A stretch of 32,278 bases of DNA from an uncultured Clostridia bacterium. Its GTDB lineage: Bacteria > Bacillota > Clostridia > Christensenellales > Borkfalkiaceae. The notes beneath the pieces are model-generated. The model was not told the origin of the DNA, did not search any database, and worked only from the letters and a program-made list of their open reading frames with translations. The stretch covers positions 1 through 32,278 of the forward strand of contig CALVPS010000015.1 in assembly GCA_944354035.1 (NCBI GenBank), written 5' to 3'. This document shows, one piece after another, positions 13,316 to 21,760 of this stretch. Position 1 is the first letter of the stretch. Every line of letters starts with the position of its first letter. Position numbers and translations under genes: made by a program.

Positions 13316-15730
13316 TTACTTTTGGTCGGGCGTATGCCATCTCCAATTCTGGATCTCGGGCAGATCTTCGCCGTACTCCGCAATGTAGTTGCGGTGCTCG
13401 ACCAGCTTGTCGTTCATCATCTGCACCAGGAAGGAACCTTTGTTGCCCAGCTGCGGCAGGCTCATCATTGCCTCGCGCACCAGATGGAAGCGGTCGATAT
13501 GGTTTTGTACGCGCATATCGAAGCCCGTGGTGATCGTGCCCTCTTCCATGTAACCGAACACCTTGATGTTGCGGTTGTGGCGGGTGTAGGTGAGCTCGTG
13601 GATGAGCTTGGGATAGCCGTGGTATACAAAGATAACGGGCTTATCCTTGGTGAAAATGGCGTCGAACGCGCTGTCTCTGAGGCCGTGCGGATGATTCTCG
13701 TGCGAGTCGAGTTTCATCAGGTCGACGACGTTGACAAAGCGGATCTTTAAATCGGGCATGTAGTCGCGCAGAATGGTGGTCGCGGCCAACGCCTCGATCG
13801 TGGGCGTATCGCCGCAGCAGGCCATAACGAGGTCGGGCTCTTCCCCGGCGTCGTTCGAAGCCCAAGGCCATACGCCGATACCCTGCGTGCAGTGCTTGAC
13901 CGCCTGGTCCATGGTGAGCCACTGATAGGTAGGATGCTTGCTGGCCACGATAACATTGATATAGCCCTTGCTCTTGATGCAGTGGTCGAAGCAAGAGAGC
14001 AGGCAGTTGGTATCCGGCGGCAGATAGCAGCGGATGACGTCTGCCTTTTTGCAGGTGACGTGATCGAGGAAGCCGGGATCCTGGTGCGTAAAGCCGTTGT
14101 GATCCTGCTGCCATACGTTGGATGTAAGAATAAGGTTCAGCGACGAAATATCCTGTCTCCAGGGCAGTTCGTTGGTCACCTTCAGCCACTTGGCGTGCTG
14201 CGAGACCATGGAGTCGACGATACGGATGAACGACTCGTACGAGGCAAAGAAGCCGTGGCGGCCGGTGAGGATATAGCCTTCGAGCCAACCTTCGCACATA
14301 TGCTCGGAGAGGAACGCATCCATGATGCGGCCCTGCGGCGCAACATTGTCGTCTTCGACGAATACGCAGTCTTCGGGAGCGGGCTCATCGTAAATTTTTG
14401 CCTCGAACGGACGGGACGAAACTTCAAACGCCGCGTACATGCGGTTGGACATCGACTCGTCGGGGCCGAACATACGGAAGTTGCGGCTCTCTTCGTTGAG
14501 TTTGAGAACGTCGCGGATATAGTTGCCGAGTTCCAGCATATCCTGCGCCTTTACCGTGCCGGGCGCATCCATTTTTACGCCGTACTTGGTAAAGTCGGGC
14601 AGGCGCAGATCTTTTAACAGCTTGCCGCCGTTGGTATGCGGGTTGGCCGAAATACGGTGATCGCCCGTGGGCGCCAGCGCGCGCAGTTCGGGTTTTAACT
14701 TATAATCTTCGGTAAAGAGCTCTTCGGGTCTGTACGAAAGCAGCCATTCCTTTAACAGCTCGAGATGTTCGGGCTTGTCCATGGTGATGGGCACCTGGTG
14801 CGCGCGATAGCTGCCCTCGATGTGCTTGCCGTCGACGACCTTGGGTCCCGTCCAGCCCTTGGGCGTGCGCAGGATGATCATGGGCCATACGGGGCGCTCG
14901 GTGCAGCCATCTTCGCGCGCCTTTCTCTGGATCTCCTTGATCTCTTTGATGCACTTATCCAGCGTTTCGGCCATCTTTTTGTGCATGGACATGGGCTCGT
15001 AACCCTCCACAAAGTAGGGCTTGTAACCGCAGCCGTGGAAAAAGCTCTTGACCTCGTCTTTGGAAATACGCGCAAATACGGTGGGATTGTTGATCTTGAA
15101 CCCGTTGAGGTGCATGATGGGAAGCACCGCGCCGTCCGTTACGGGATTTAAGAACTTGTTGGAATGCCATGCCGTTGCAAGCGGACCGGTCTCCGCCTCG
15201 CCGTCGCCGACGATGGTCGCCGCGATGAGGTCGGGGTTGTCGAACACCGCGCCGAACGCATGCGCAAGCGAATAGCCCAGCTCGCCGCCCTCGTTGATGG
15301 AACCGGGCGTTTCGGGTGCAACGTGCGAGGAAATGCCGCCGGGGAAGGAGAACTGCTTGCACAGTTTGGTCATGCCCTCTTTGTCTTCGGAGACATTGGG
15401 ATATACCTCGCTGTACGTTCCTTCGAGATAGGAGTTAGCGACGAAGAAGTTGCCGCCGTGGCCGGGTCCGGAAAGAAGGATCAGATCAAGATCGAACTTT
15501 TTAATGACACGGTTCAAGTGCACGTAGATGAAATTTTGCCCGGGTACGGTACCCCAATGGCCTACGATCTTCTTTTTGACCTGATCGCGGGTAAGAGGCT
15601 CTCTTAAAAGCGGATTTTTCAGCATGTACAGCTGGGCCGCCGCCAGGTAGTTGGCAGCGCGCCAATAGGCATCCATCTTTTTCAGATACTCTTCCGTCAA
15701 GGGCTTCTTTTCGGGAATTTCGTTGCTCAT
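13316..15730 (-). CDS. xfp: Xylulose-5-phosphate/fructose-6-phosphate phosphoketolase
   Basis: An 804-residue, full-length thiamine-diphosphate enzyme. It splits xylulose 5-phosphate (and usually fructose 6-phosphate) with phosphate to acetyl phosphate and glyceraldehyde 3-phosphate or erythrose 4-phosphate. Family signatures: [15 protein letters not shown] (55-69, His58), [22 protein letters not shown] (87-108, His91), [28 protein letters not shown] (128-155), the ThDP/Mg site [19 protein letters not shown] (175-193) and [10 protein letters not shown]. Downstream are [20 protein letters not shown] and [11 protein letters not shown]. The start at 15730 follows AGGAGG; the frame's earlier start (15805) lies in the promoter. 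Single gene with its own promoter and terminator. In an anaerobe it would give ATP via acetate kinase (not in the window) and feed pentose use. Confidence 0.98.
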   Translation of the reverse strand: MSNEIPEKKPLTEEYLKKMDAYWRAANYLAAAQLYMLKNPLLREPLTRDQVKKKIVGHWGTVPGQNFIYVHLNRVIKKFDLDLILLSGPGHGGNFFVANSYLEGTYSEVYPNVSEDKEGMTKLCKQFSFPGGISSHVAPETPGSINEGGELGYSLAHAFGAVFDNPDLIAATIVGDGEAETGPLATAWHSNKFLNPVTDGAVLPIMHLNGFKINNPTVFARISKDEVKSFFHGCGYKPYFVEGYEPMSMHKKMAETLDKCIKEIKEIQRKAREDGCTERPVWPMIILRTPKGWTGPKVVDGKHIEGSYRAHQVPITMDKPEHLELLKEWLLSYRPEELFTEDYKLKPELRALAPTGDHRISANPHTNGGKLLKDLRLPDFTKYGVKMDAPGTVKAQDMLELGNYIRDVLKLNEESRNFRMFGPDESMSNRMYAAFEVSSRPFEAKIYDEPAPEDCVFVEDDNVAPQGRIMDAFLSEHMCEGWLEGYILTGRHGFFASYESFIRIVDSMVSQHAKWLKVTNELPWRQDISSLNLILTSNVWQQDHNGFTHQDPGFLDHVTCKKADVIRCYLPPDTNCLLSCFDHCIKSKGYINVIVASKHPTYQWLTMDQAVKHCTQGIGVWPWASNDAGEEPDLVMACCGDTPTIEALAATTILRDYMPDLKIRFVNVVDLMKLDSHENHPHGLRDSAFDAIFTKDKPVIFVYHGYPKLIHELTYTRHNRNIKVFGYMEEGTITTGFDMRVQNHIDRFHLVREAMMSLPQLGNKGSFLVQMMNDKLVEHRNYIAEYGEDLPEIQNWRWHTPDQK

Positions 15731-15751
15731 GGTATCCTCCTGAATTTTTGC

Positions 15752-15771
15752 ATAGTTTTGCGTATAACTAT
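15752..15771. promoter_or_regulatory. Inverted repeat at the phosphoketolase transcription start (possible operator)
   Basis: ATAGTT (15752-15757) and AACTAT (15766-15771) are 6-bp arms around an 8-bp spacer. They touch the -10 element and cover the likely start point, a classic repressor position. Confidence 0.4.
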
Positions 15772-15798
15772 TATAAGACAATCGGAATGGCTTGTCAA
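15770..15798 (-). promoter_or_regulatory. Consensus sigma-A promoter of phosphoketolase
   Basis: On the minus strand both hexamers match consensus exactly: TTGACA (15798-15793), a 17-bp spacer and TATAAT (15775-15770). This implies strong expression unless repressed. The 15799-16066 stretch upstream holds no gene I can support. Confidence 0.95.
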
Positions 15799-16066
15799 TC
15801 ACCAATTAGAAAATTTTTGATATTTTCTGCAAATTGTTTACGTTTTATGTGAAAATCGTGTGTCAATGCGGCTGTTTTGTGCGGTTCGGCATACAAAAGC
15901 ACCGTTTTTTGCGCAAAAGCGGAAATGCCCGCCCGTTTTTTGCCGCCGAAGGGCCGACCGGAGCACAAACCTCGCGAAAAAGCAGCAGGCCGCGCGCGCC
16001 CCGATCGGTACAGCGGAGGGTCCCGCGCAAACCTCCGCGGGCCGGCCGCAATGCGACGGACGCAAG

Positions 16067-16091
16067 AGAGGGAGCGGCGCCCGCTCCCTCT
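16067..16091 (-). terminator. Strong hairpin after sufB
   Basis: AGAGGGAGCGG and CCGCTCCCTCT form a perfect 11-bp stem with a 3-nt loop, starting 2 bp after the sufB stop. The minus-strand side lacks a T-run (CTTGCG follows). The plus-strand side has TTT. Termination of sufB transcripts is likely but not textbook. Confidence 0.6.
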
Positions 16092-16093
16092 TT

Positions 16094-17014
16094 TCAGCTT
16101 AAAAATCCCTTTATGATCTGCTCTTCGGCCTCCTGCTCGGTCAGGCCGAGCGTCATCAGTTTTAACAGCTGATCTCCGGCGATCTTGCCGATGGCCGCCT
16201 CGTGGATAAGCTCGGCGTCGACGCAGTTGGCCGCCAGCGCGGGGACCGCCGTCACACGCGCGTCGTCCATAATAATGGCGTCGCACTCGCTGTGGCCGTG
16301 GCAGCGCGTGTTGCCGTCGATATGCAGATCGAGCTGCTGCAGCGAAGTTCCCGCCGCCACCGATCGCGACACCACGTCCGCCCCCGCCCCGTCGCCGTTG
16401 AGCGAGACGCTGAAGTTGGTCTTTGCGTACTGTTTGCCGTGCGTATAAATTTTTTCGCGGATCACGAGTTCCGCGCCGGCGGCCAGCGCGGCGTTGGTCG
16501 TGCGGACGGTGGAATCGACCCCCTTGATCTGCGTCGTCTCCATTTCGAGACGCGCCCCCTCCTCCAGCACGATGTCGGTCTGCGGGTTCATCACCTTTTC
16601 GCCGTTGCCGTCACCGGAAGCGTAGTGCTTTTCCACATACTTCACTCTGGCGTTTTTGCCGACATGGAAGGTATGCACGCCGCTGTGCTCGGCCGTCTGC
16701 GTTCCGCAGTTGTGGATGCCGCAGCCCGCAATGATCAGCACGTCCGCGCCCTCTTCCACATAAAAGTCGTTGTATACCGTTTCGCGGTAATCTGACTGCG
16801 TAATGACGACCGGGATGTGCACGCTCTCGCCCCTGGTTTGCGATGAGATAAAGATGTCCACGCCGGAATGCCCGTCTTGGCGCGGTTCGATGCGGATATG
16901 CGGCGTGCTGCGCCGTCCCTCCGATTCGCCGTTTTTGCGAAGGTTATAGGCGCCGTCCGGCACCCGATGCAGGTCGGCGATCTGCATCAACAGCATTTTT
17001 TCGAGTTCGTCCAT
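16094..17014 (-). CDS. sufB: SufB/SufD-family Fe-S assembly scaffold (short form)
   Basis: A 306-residue SufBD-fold protein, much shorter than the ~470-residue classical SufB. It is the partner of the adjacent SufC-type ATPase in assembling Fe-S clusters. The right-handed beta-helix core is recognisable: VYNDFYVEEGADVLIIAGCGIHN, HVGKNARVKYVEKHY, LEMETTQIKGVDST, CHGHSECDAIIMDDARVTAVPAL (Cys238, Cys244), then ELIHEAAIGKIAGDQLLKLMTLGLTEQEAEEQIIKGFL. The HEAAIGKI motif (His271, Glu272) is the family's signature. The start at 17014 follows GAGAGG; the longer frame upstream overlaps sufC. With no SufD, SufS or SufU nearby, this matches the minimal two-gene (SmsC-SmsB-like) arrangement of anaerobes. 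Confidence 0.93.
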   Translation of the reverse strand: MDELEKMLLMQIADLHRVPDGAYNLRKNGESEGRRSTPHIRIEPRQDGHSGVDIFISSQTRGESVHIPVVITQSDYRETVYNDFYVEEGADVLIIAGCGIHNCGTQTAEHSGVHTFHVGKNARVKYVEKHYASGDGNGEKVMNPQTDIVLEEGARLEMETTQIKGVDSTVRTTNAALAAGAELVIREKIYTHGKQYAKTNFSVSLNGDGAGADVVSRSVAAGTSLQQLDLHIDGNTRCHGHSECDAIIMDDARVTAVPALAANCVDAELIHEAAIGKIAGDQLLKLMTLGLTEQEAEEQIIKGFLS

Positions 17015-17039
17015 AAAAAACCTCTCTGTGCGGCACACC

Positions 17040-17753
17040 TTACCCCTGCAGGGCGGCGCATACCCTGCCGGAAAGCAACCCGGGGAGCACCTCTTCGCGC
17101 GGGCCGGTCTTGGTGACCTTGCCGCCCGCAATGACCACGATCGTATCGGCAATGTTTAAAATGCGCTCCTGATGCGAGATGATGAGAATACTTCCCTGCG
17201 TTTTGGAATACGTCTTTTCGAATACGGAGATCAGGTTTTGGAAGCTCCACAGATCGATGCCCGCCTCCGGCTCGTCGAATACCGAAAGTCGGGTGCCGCG
17301 CGCCAGCACGGTGGCGATCTCGATGCGCTTCAATTCCCCGCCCGAGAGCGAGGCGTTTACTTCGCGGTCGATATAGTCGCGGGCGCAAAGGCCCACCTCG
17401 GAGAGATAGGCGCAGGCCTCGCCGACGCTGATGCGCTTGCCCGAAGCCAGCGAAATAAGATCTTTTACCGTTATGCCCTTAAAGCGCACGGGCTGCTGAA
17501 AAGCGTACGAAATGCCGCGGCGGGCGCGCTCGGTCACCGACAGATCGGTGATATCTTCGCCGTCAAAATATACGCGCCCCTGCGTGGGCCTGAGAATGCC
17601 CGCCACGATCTTGGCGAGCGTAGACTTCCCGCCGCCGTTCGGCCCCGTGATGGCCACGAACCGATCGCCGACGGAGAGCGACACGTCGTCGAGAATGCGT
17701 TTTTTCTCCCCGTCCTCCTCGGCGACATAGCTGATATTTTTTAATTCCAACAT
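17040..17753 (-). CDS. sufC: SufC-family Fe-S assembly ATPase
   Basis: A 237-residue ABC-type ATPase. SufC is soluble and drives conformational change in SufB during cluster assembly rather than transport. Motifs: Walker A GPNGGGKST (37-45), Q-loop YAFQQPVRFKGITVKDLI (Gln86/Gln87), signature LSGGELKRIEIATVLAR (136-152; the LKRIEI wording is typical of SufC), Walker B LSVFDEPEAGID (156-167) and switch His194 in IISHQERIL. The start at 17753 follows GGAGAAAAC; the 19-residue frame extension lies in the 5' UTR. It is the first gene of a two-gene operon, with a 25-bp gap to sufB. Confidence 0.94.
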   Translation of the reverse strand: MLELKNISYVAEEDGEKKRILDDVSLSVGDRFVAITGPNGGGKSTLAKIVAGILRPTQGRVYFDGEDITDLSVTERARRGISYAFQQPVRFKGITVKDLISLASGKRISVGEACAYLSEVGLCARDYIDREVNASLSGGELKRIEIATVLARGTRLSVFDEPEAGIDLWSFQNLISVFEKTYSKTQGSILIISHQERILNIADTIVVIAGGKVTKTGPREEVLPGLLSGRVCAALQG

Positions 17754-17810
17754 TTGTTTTCTCCACACCGCCGCGGCGCAGGCAAAGGGCCTCACGCCTC
17801 GCGTCGGCAC

Positions 17811-17844
17811 TGCGCATTATAGCACATTATGCGCAGATTGTCTA
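17811..17844 (-). promoter_or_regulatory. Promoter of sufC-sufB with an embedded palindrome
   Basis: On the minus strand TAGACA (17844-17839), a 17-bp spacer and TATAAT (17821-17816). A 7-bp inverted repeat TGCGCAT-N11-ATGCGCA (17811-17835) covers the -10 box and most of the spacer. A protein bound there would block RNA polymerase, so regulation by iron or Fe-S status is a reasonable guess. Confidence 0.8.
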
Positions 17845-17878
17845 TTAAAATTCGGTCGTACGGCTCGCGGCGTACCGT

Positions 17879-17904
17879 AAAAAACGCCCGCGGCGGGGCG
17901 GGCG
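17879..17904 (-). terminator. Terminator of the regulator/kinase/peptidase/glycerate kinase operon
   Basis: On the minus strand CGCCCGC-CCCGCC-GCGGGCG (17904-17885) is followed by TTTTTT and lies ~30 bp after the glycerate kinase stop. No terminator of similar quality is seen between this point and 23993. Confidence 0.88.
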
Positions 17905-17930
17905 ACGGCATAAGCCGAAAGCGGCGCCGT

Positions 17931-19019
17931 TTACCGGCGCAAGCGCAGCAGCCAATCGTGCAGGGCGGCACGGAAGTTTTGCTTTGTGTGTGCAATCGCC
18001 TCGTCCACCCCTTCGCCCGGACGGTTGACGGCGATCACTTCGAATGCGGGGCGTTCCCACTCGTTTACGCCGCAAAAGGCCGTAAACGGTTTTCCCGCGC
18101 TGCGCTCCCACAGCGCCTGCACGACTTTGCCGCAGCGCGTCTGCCCGTCGATCTTGCCTTCGCCGGTGAGAATGATGTCGGCCGCCGCAATTTTGCGATC
18201 GATCGAGCAGAGCTCAAAGAATACGTCCGTTCCGCTGCGCGTGTCGCCGCCCAGGAAAAAGGCGACGCCCGCGCCCAGGCCGCCCGCTGCACCCGCGCCG
18301 CGCACCCCCTCCACGGGTCTGCCATAGCGGGCGCAGAGAGACGCAAAATGTCTGAGCCCCGCATCCAGCACGGCGATCTGTTCGTCCGAGGCACCTTTCT
18401 GGCGCGCGTAGACGGCTGCCGCACCGTTGCTCCCGTACAGATCGTTGCCGACGTCGCACAGCGCCGTCACGCGAACGGGGAGCCGTTCGGCGGGGAATTT
18501 TATTTCGGCGATCTCGCACAACGTACCGCCCGTCGGTACAAACACGTCGCCCGCGGCATTATAAAAGCGCACGCCCAGCGCCGCCGCCATGCCGCAGCCC
18601 GCATCGTTGGTAGCGCTCCCGCCGAGGGCGAGCAAGATCCGCCTTGCGCCTCCCGCCGCCGCGGCGGCGATCTGTTCGCCCACGCCGAATGTGGTGGTAT
18701 GCGTCGCGTCGCGCGGAGAGGCGAGCGCCAGCCCCGCCGTCTGCGCCGTCTCGATAAAGGCAGTATCTCCCGCCGCCGCATACTGCGCGCGCACCGTCTG
18801 AAAGTTGGGACCGGTAAACTCCCCGCAGACGCGCCGCGCGCCCGTGTTTCGCACAAAGCAATCCAAACTGCCCTCGCCGCCGTCCGCCAGCGGACAGCAG
18901 TCGACCGACGCCTCGGGCAAGCATGCGGCGATCTCCCCGGCGGCAATCTCGCAAAATTCTTCACCCGTAAGGCTGCCCTTAAACTTATCGGGCGCCAGCA
19001 GAAAACGGAGTTTACTCAT
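17931..19019 (-). CDS. glxK: Glycerate kinase (GlxK/GarK family)
   Basis: A 362-residue cytoplasmic kinase of the PF02595 family. Family motifs: APDKFKGSLTGEEF (9-22), PLADGGEGSLDCF (43-55), GPNFQTVRAQY, IETAQTAGLALASPRDATHTTTFGVGEQI, LALGGSATNDAGCGMAAALG, and near the C-terminus DIILTGEGKIDGQTRCGKVV with CGVNEWERPAF. These fit ATP-dependent phosphorylation of D-glycerate to 2-phosphoglycerate, feeding lower glycolysis. The ATG overlaps the stop of the peptidase gene (ATGAGTAA, 8 bp), so translation is coupled. It is last in the operon, next to a terminator. No dedicated glycerate pathway genes accompany it, so the link to its operon partners is unclear. Confidence 0.95.
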   Translation of the reverse strand: MSKLRFLLAPDKFKGSLTGEEFCEIAAGEIAACLPEASVDCCPLADGGEGSLDCFVRNTGARRVCGEFTGPNFQTVRAQYAAAGDTAFIETAQTAGLALASPRDATHTTTFGVGEQIAAAAAGGARRILLALGGSATNDAGCGMAAALGVRFYNAAGDVFVPTGGTLCEIAEIKFPAERLPVRVTALCDVGNDLYGSNGAAAVYARQKGASDEQIAVLDAGLRHFASLCARYGRPVEGVRGAGAAGGLGAGVAFFLGGDTRSGTDVFFELCSIDRKIAAADIILTGEGKIDGQTRCGKVVQALWERSAGKPFTAFCGVNEWERPAFEVIAVNRPGEGVDEAIAHTKQNFRAALHDWLLRLRR

Positions 19020-20232
19020 ACAGATGCTCCAGCGCCCTCGTCTTTTTTTGCCAATATGCCCTGAAATACGGGCCGCCGCGGATGCGGAAAGGGTTCCCTC
19101 CGGCAGCGTTCAACCATTCGTCCACAAATTGTTCTTCCATGTCAAAACACAGGCGGGACGCCCTTTCGAGCGCCTCCCCCCGCGCCTTGCGCGCGGCCTC
19201 GAAAAAGGAACGCTGCAGCTCGGCGCGGCGCCGGAAGTAGGCGGCCGTATCGATGTTGCCGCTCATGATGTGCCGATGCAGCCGCTCCCGCCGGAGCCAA
19301 TAGGCGAGCGCCGTTTTTTCGTCTTCGGGCAAAACGGATGCGGAAGGCGCCACAGGCTTATAGAGCGAAAGACAGGGAAAGGAGGCGCCCGTAACAAAAT
19401 AGCACGCCCCGAGCTCACCGAAAAAGCTGCCCGTCGTATGGTCGCCGAAGGCGTTGCCCGCATGCATGCACACGCTTGCCGTGGAGCTGCGGTTGCAGGT
19501 GACGCGGTCGGAGGCATGCGACGTGAGCGCGCGGTAGAACCGTTCGCAGACATCCCCTTCGCCGCCGACGATCTCCGACGCCTGCCGCTTGCGGCGCTCT
19601 GCCCCGGCAACGGCTGTGAACAGTCTGTTTTCGAAGGTCCTTTTATAGTCGGTCCCGGGCGCAAGCGACGACTGCACATAGTCGGCGCGCGCATGCATGC
19701 AGTTGGAAATGGCCTGCACGTCGGCCGCGCGGGAGAGCACCCATTCACGCCCTGCCGTCTCCAGGATCCACGCCTCGCCGGGATCTGCCAGCAAAAAGGC
19801 GTTGTCGTAGCGGAAGGTCTTATCGAAGGCGCAGTTCCCCCCCTGGCCGTACCGCACAAGCAGCGACACGATGCACTCCGCCGCCTGTTTGGCCGTTGTG
19901 CAGCGCTCCAGCGCCAGACGCACCAGGTCCATGCCCAACAGCCCCTCACGCCTTTCGTAGCCGCGTCGGTTGAATACGGCCTCGTTGCCGACGGCCAGTC
20001 CGAACGCGTTCCAGCCCATTTCGGCACCCCACGTCCACACCGGCTTCAGAAGCACGCAGGCGTGCGTGTGCTCTGCCTGCGGCAAGCTTACATAGGTCGC
20101 CCTTACCGTTTCGCCCGCGGCATGGTCGGCCGCCGGGCAGCGGATCATCAGATGCGCCTCGTTGGGTGAGCGATCGCTGTTTTTGCCAAAAAAGGAACGC
20201 CCGTCTCTCTTACAATAGACCGTATCGCACAT
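19012..20232 (-). CDS. C69/secernin-family N-terminal-nucleophile hydrolase
   Basis: A 406-residue protein of the peptidase C69 / secernin group. The start MCDTVYCKRDGRSFFGKNSDRSPNEAHL is diagnostic: Cys2 becomes the N-terminal nucleophile after Met removal, and GKNSDR is the conserved core. Other family-like stretches are WGAEMGWNAFGLAVGNEAVF, GYERREGLLGMDLVRLALERCTTAKQA, DNAFLLADPGEAWILETAGREW and SVCMHAGNAFGDHTTGSFF. Members act as dipeptidases, or their activity is unknown. The start at 20232 has GGAGG before it; an in-frame extension to 20400 would bury the Cys and is wrong. No signal peptide, so cytoplasmic. It lies 22 bp after the membrane-protein gene. Confidence 0.88.
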   Translation of the reverse strand: MCDTVYCKRDGRSFFGKNSDRSPNEAHLMIRCPAADHAAGETVRATYVSLPQAEHTHACVLLKPVWTWGAEMGWNAFGLAVGNEAVFNRRGYERREGLLGMDLVRLALERCTTAKQAAECIVSLLVRYGQGGNCAFDKTFRYDNAFLLADPGEAWILETAGREWVLSRAADVQAISNCMHARADYVQSSLAPGTDYKRTFENRLFTAVAGAERRKRQASEIVGGEGDVCERFYRALTSHASDRVTCNRSSTASVCMHAGNAFGDHTTGSFFGELGACYFVTGASFPCLSLYKPVAPSASVLPEDEKTALAYWLRRERLHRHIMSGNIDTAAYFRRRAELQRSFFEAARKARGEALERASRLCFDMEEQFVDEWLNAAGGNPFRIRGGPYFRAYWQKKTRALEHLYE

Positions 20233-20254
20233 ATCCGACCTCCACGGCGCCGCG

Positions 20255-21760
20255 TCAGCGGCCGCCCTCTGCGGGAGGGTCCTGCGGCCCGCCCGGAAAT
20301 TCGTCAAAGTCGATCTTGCCCTCTTCGGCGCTGCCCTGTCCGTTCTGCACCCTGCGCGCGGCAAGCTTTTTGCGGCGGCTGCGAACAGACAAAAACACAA
20401 TGCAGAACACGGCAGAACCCAGCACCGAAAGCACCAGCAGAATGAGCGCGGTGCGCAGTACGGGACCGACCACGTCGTACGGACTGAACGGCACGTTCAA
20501 GATTTCGTGCTCGGTGATGGTAAACGTCAGCTCTCCCATGGGCAGACCGTTGCGCTCGAAGGTATACGCATCGTCGACGGCGGTAAACTGCAGCGAACTG
20601 TCGGTAAGATAGTACGGCGTCTCCACGCGAATGGCGATCTCGCCGAACCCGGCCCAATGCTGCGCCGGCGAAAGCAGATATTCAAAGTAATAACGCGGCT
20701 GCGAACTGCCGTATATGGTGGGAAAGAGGGGCGCGGTGACCGTGTTGACGACCGACGCATGCGCGGGGATCGTGACATCGTACTCGTACCAAAGCATGAG
20801 ATAGTCCGAAAGGTCCTCGCTGCGCATACTGCCGGCTTGCGCCGTATCGGAGAGCATGGCGACGAAGGCGTTGTACCAATCGATCTCGCCGACGTCGCAG
20901 GCGGGGTCGTACAGCGCGCGGGCAAGCGCACCGAACGTAGTGCGTTCTATCTCCGGCGCAGATAAAATTTCGCCGTCCGGCTGTCCGCCGAAGGCGCCGG
21001 GCGACGCATACACGCCCGCCTCATACCGATCGAGCGGATCGCCCACCACATACAGCACGATCTGCTGCGCTTCGCCGGACGGGACGCGCGCGTACAGCTC
21101 GCCGCGCCCGTCGCGGATATCAAATTCGCTGTCCGACGCGATATACACCTTGCTGCGGGAGGGATTTCCCTCGAACGTAAACGTAAAATAGCGCGTTTCG
21201 TCCGCCGCGGCTACCTCGTACGTGTACTGCGTAACGGGCGTAGACTCCCTGAAAAAGGCGTCCGTGCGCCGCTCGTCGCACGGGAGCTCGTCTCCTACGG
21301 AAAACGTGCCGCCGTATATCCGATCTTTATGGTAGGTATGCCGCTGTCTGCGCGACACCGCCGCGCCGTCGAGGGTGATTGCATACGCCTCTTCGGCGGG
21401 GATATCCGTAAGGTACTGCGGCGCGTAACCGACGGGGAAAAACAGCGTCATGACGACCGCGTCATCGGTAGGATTGTAAAAGGTGTACGACGCGGTGACG
21501 GACGATTCGCCAAGGTCACCGCTGACGGGATCGGGCAGCTGCGAAATTTTCAGCGTGAGATCTTCGCGCGCGACCTCGATCGGACAGTCGCCGTCGGAAA
21601 ACTGCCCCTCCGCCACAACGACGCCCGAGCCGTTTACCCCCGCCCAATAGGCGGGCGCGGAATTGGCGGAAGCGCGCACCGTACGCCCCCCGAGGATCGT
21701 TATCCCCGCCGCCGTTGCGGGCAGCGCCAGCAATACGGCGCCCAATGCCCTTGTATTCAT
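20255..21760 (-). CDS. Secreted, membrane-anchored protein of unknown function linked to the two-component system
   Basis: A 501-residue type I membrane protein that I do not recognise. An N-terminal signal peptide (about 1-31, ending VRASA) leads to a ~400-residue extracellular region rich in beta-type sequence and aromatic residues. Examples are ASYTFYNPTDDAVVMTLFFPVGYAPQYL, YTYEVAAADETRYFTFTFEG and YYFEYLLSPAQHWAGFGEIAIRVETPYYL. A membrane helix (LRTALILLVLSVLGSAVFCIVFLSV) and a basic anchor RSRRKK follow, then a ~35-residue acidic/proline-rich tail. The wording 'PTDDAVVMTLFFPVG' resembles interface domains that sense or modify surface polymers, but this is impressionistic. The ATG overlaps the kinase stop (ATGA), so it is probably made with the kinase and may act as its sensor or target. 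Confidence 0.85.
   Translation of the reverse strand: MNTRALGAVLLALPATAAGITILGGRTVRASANSAPAYWAGVNGSGVVVAEGQFSDGDCPIEVAREDLTLKISQLPDPVSGDLGESSVTASYTFYNPTDDAVVMTLFFPVGYAPQYLTDIPAEEAYAITLDGAAVSRRQRHTYHKDRIYGGTFSVGDELPCDERRTDAFFRESTPVTQYTYEVAAADETRYFTFTFEGNPSRSKVYIASDSEFDIRDGRGELYARVPSGEAQQIVLYVVGDPLDRYEAGVYASPGAFGGQPDGEILSAPEIERTTFGALARALYDPACDVGEIDWYNAFVAMLSDTAQAGSMRSEDLSDYLMLWYEYDVTIPAHASVVNTVTAPLFPTIYGSSQPRYYFEYLLSPAQHWAGFGEIAIRVETPYYLTDSSLQFTAVDDAYTFERNGLPMGELTFTITEHEILNVPFSPYDVVGPVLRTALILLVLSVLGSAVFCIVFLSVRSRRKKLAARRVQNGQGSAEEGKIDFDEFPGGPQDPPAEGGR

Noticed and set aside
17829..19064. Long plus-strand frames opposite glycerate kinase and the C69 gene (also 18805-20169)
   Set aside because: These are antisense to confident genes, with compositionally biased products and no start signals.
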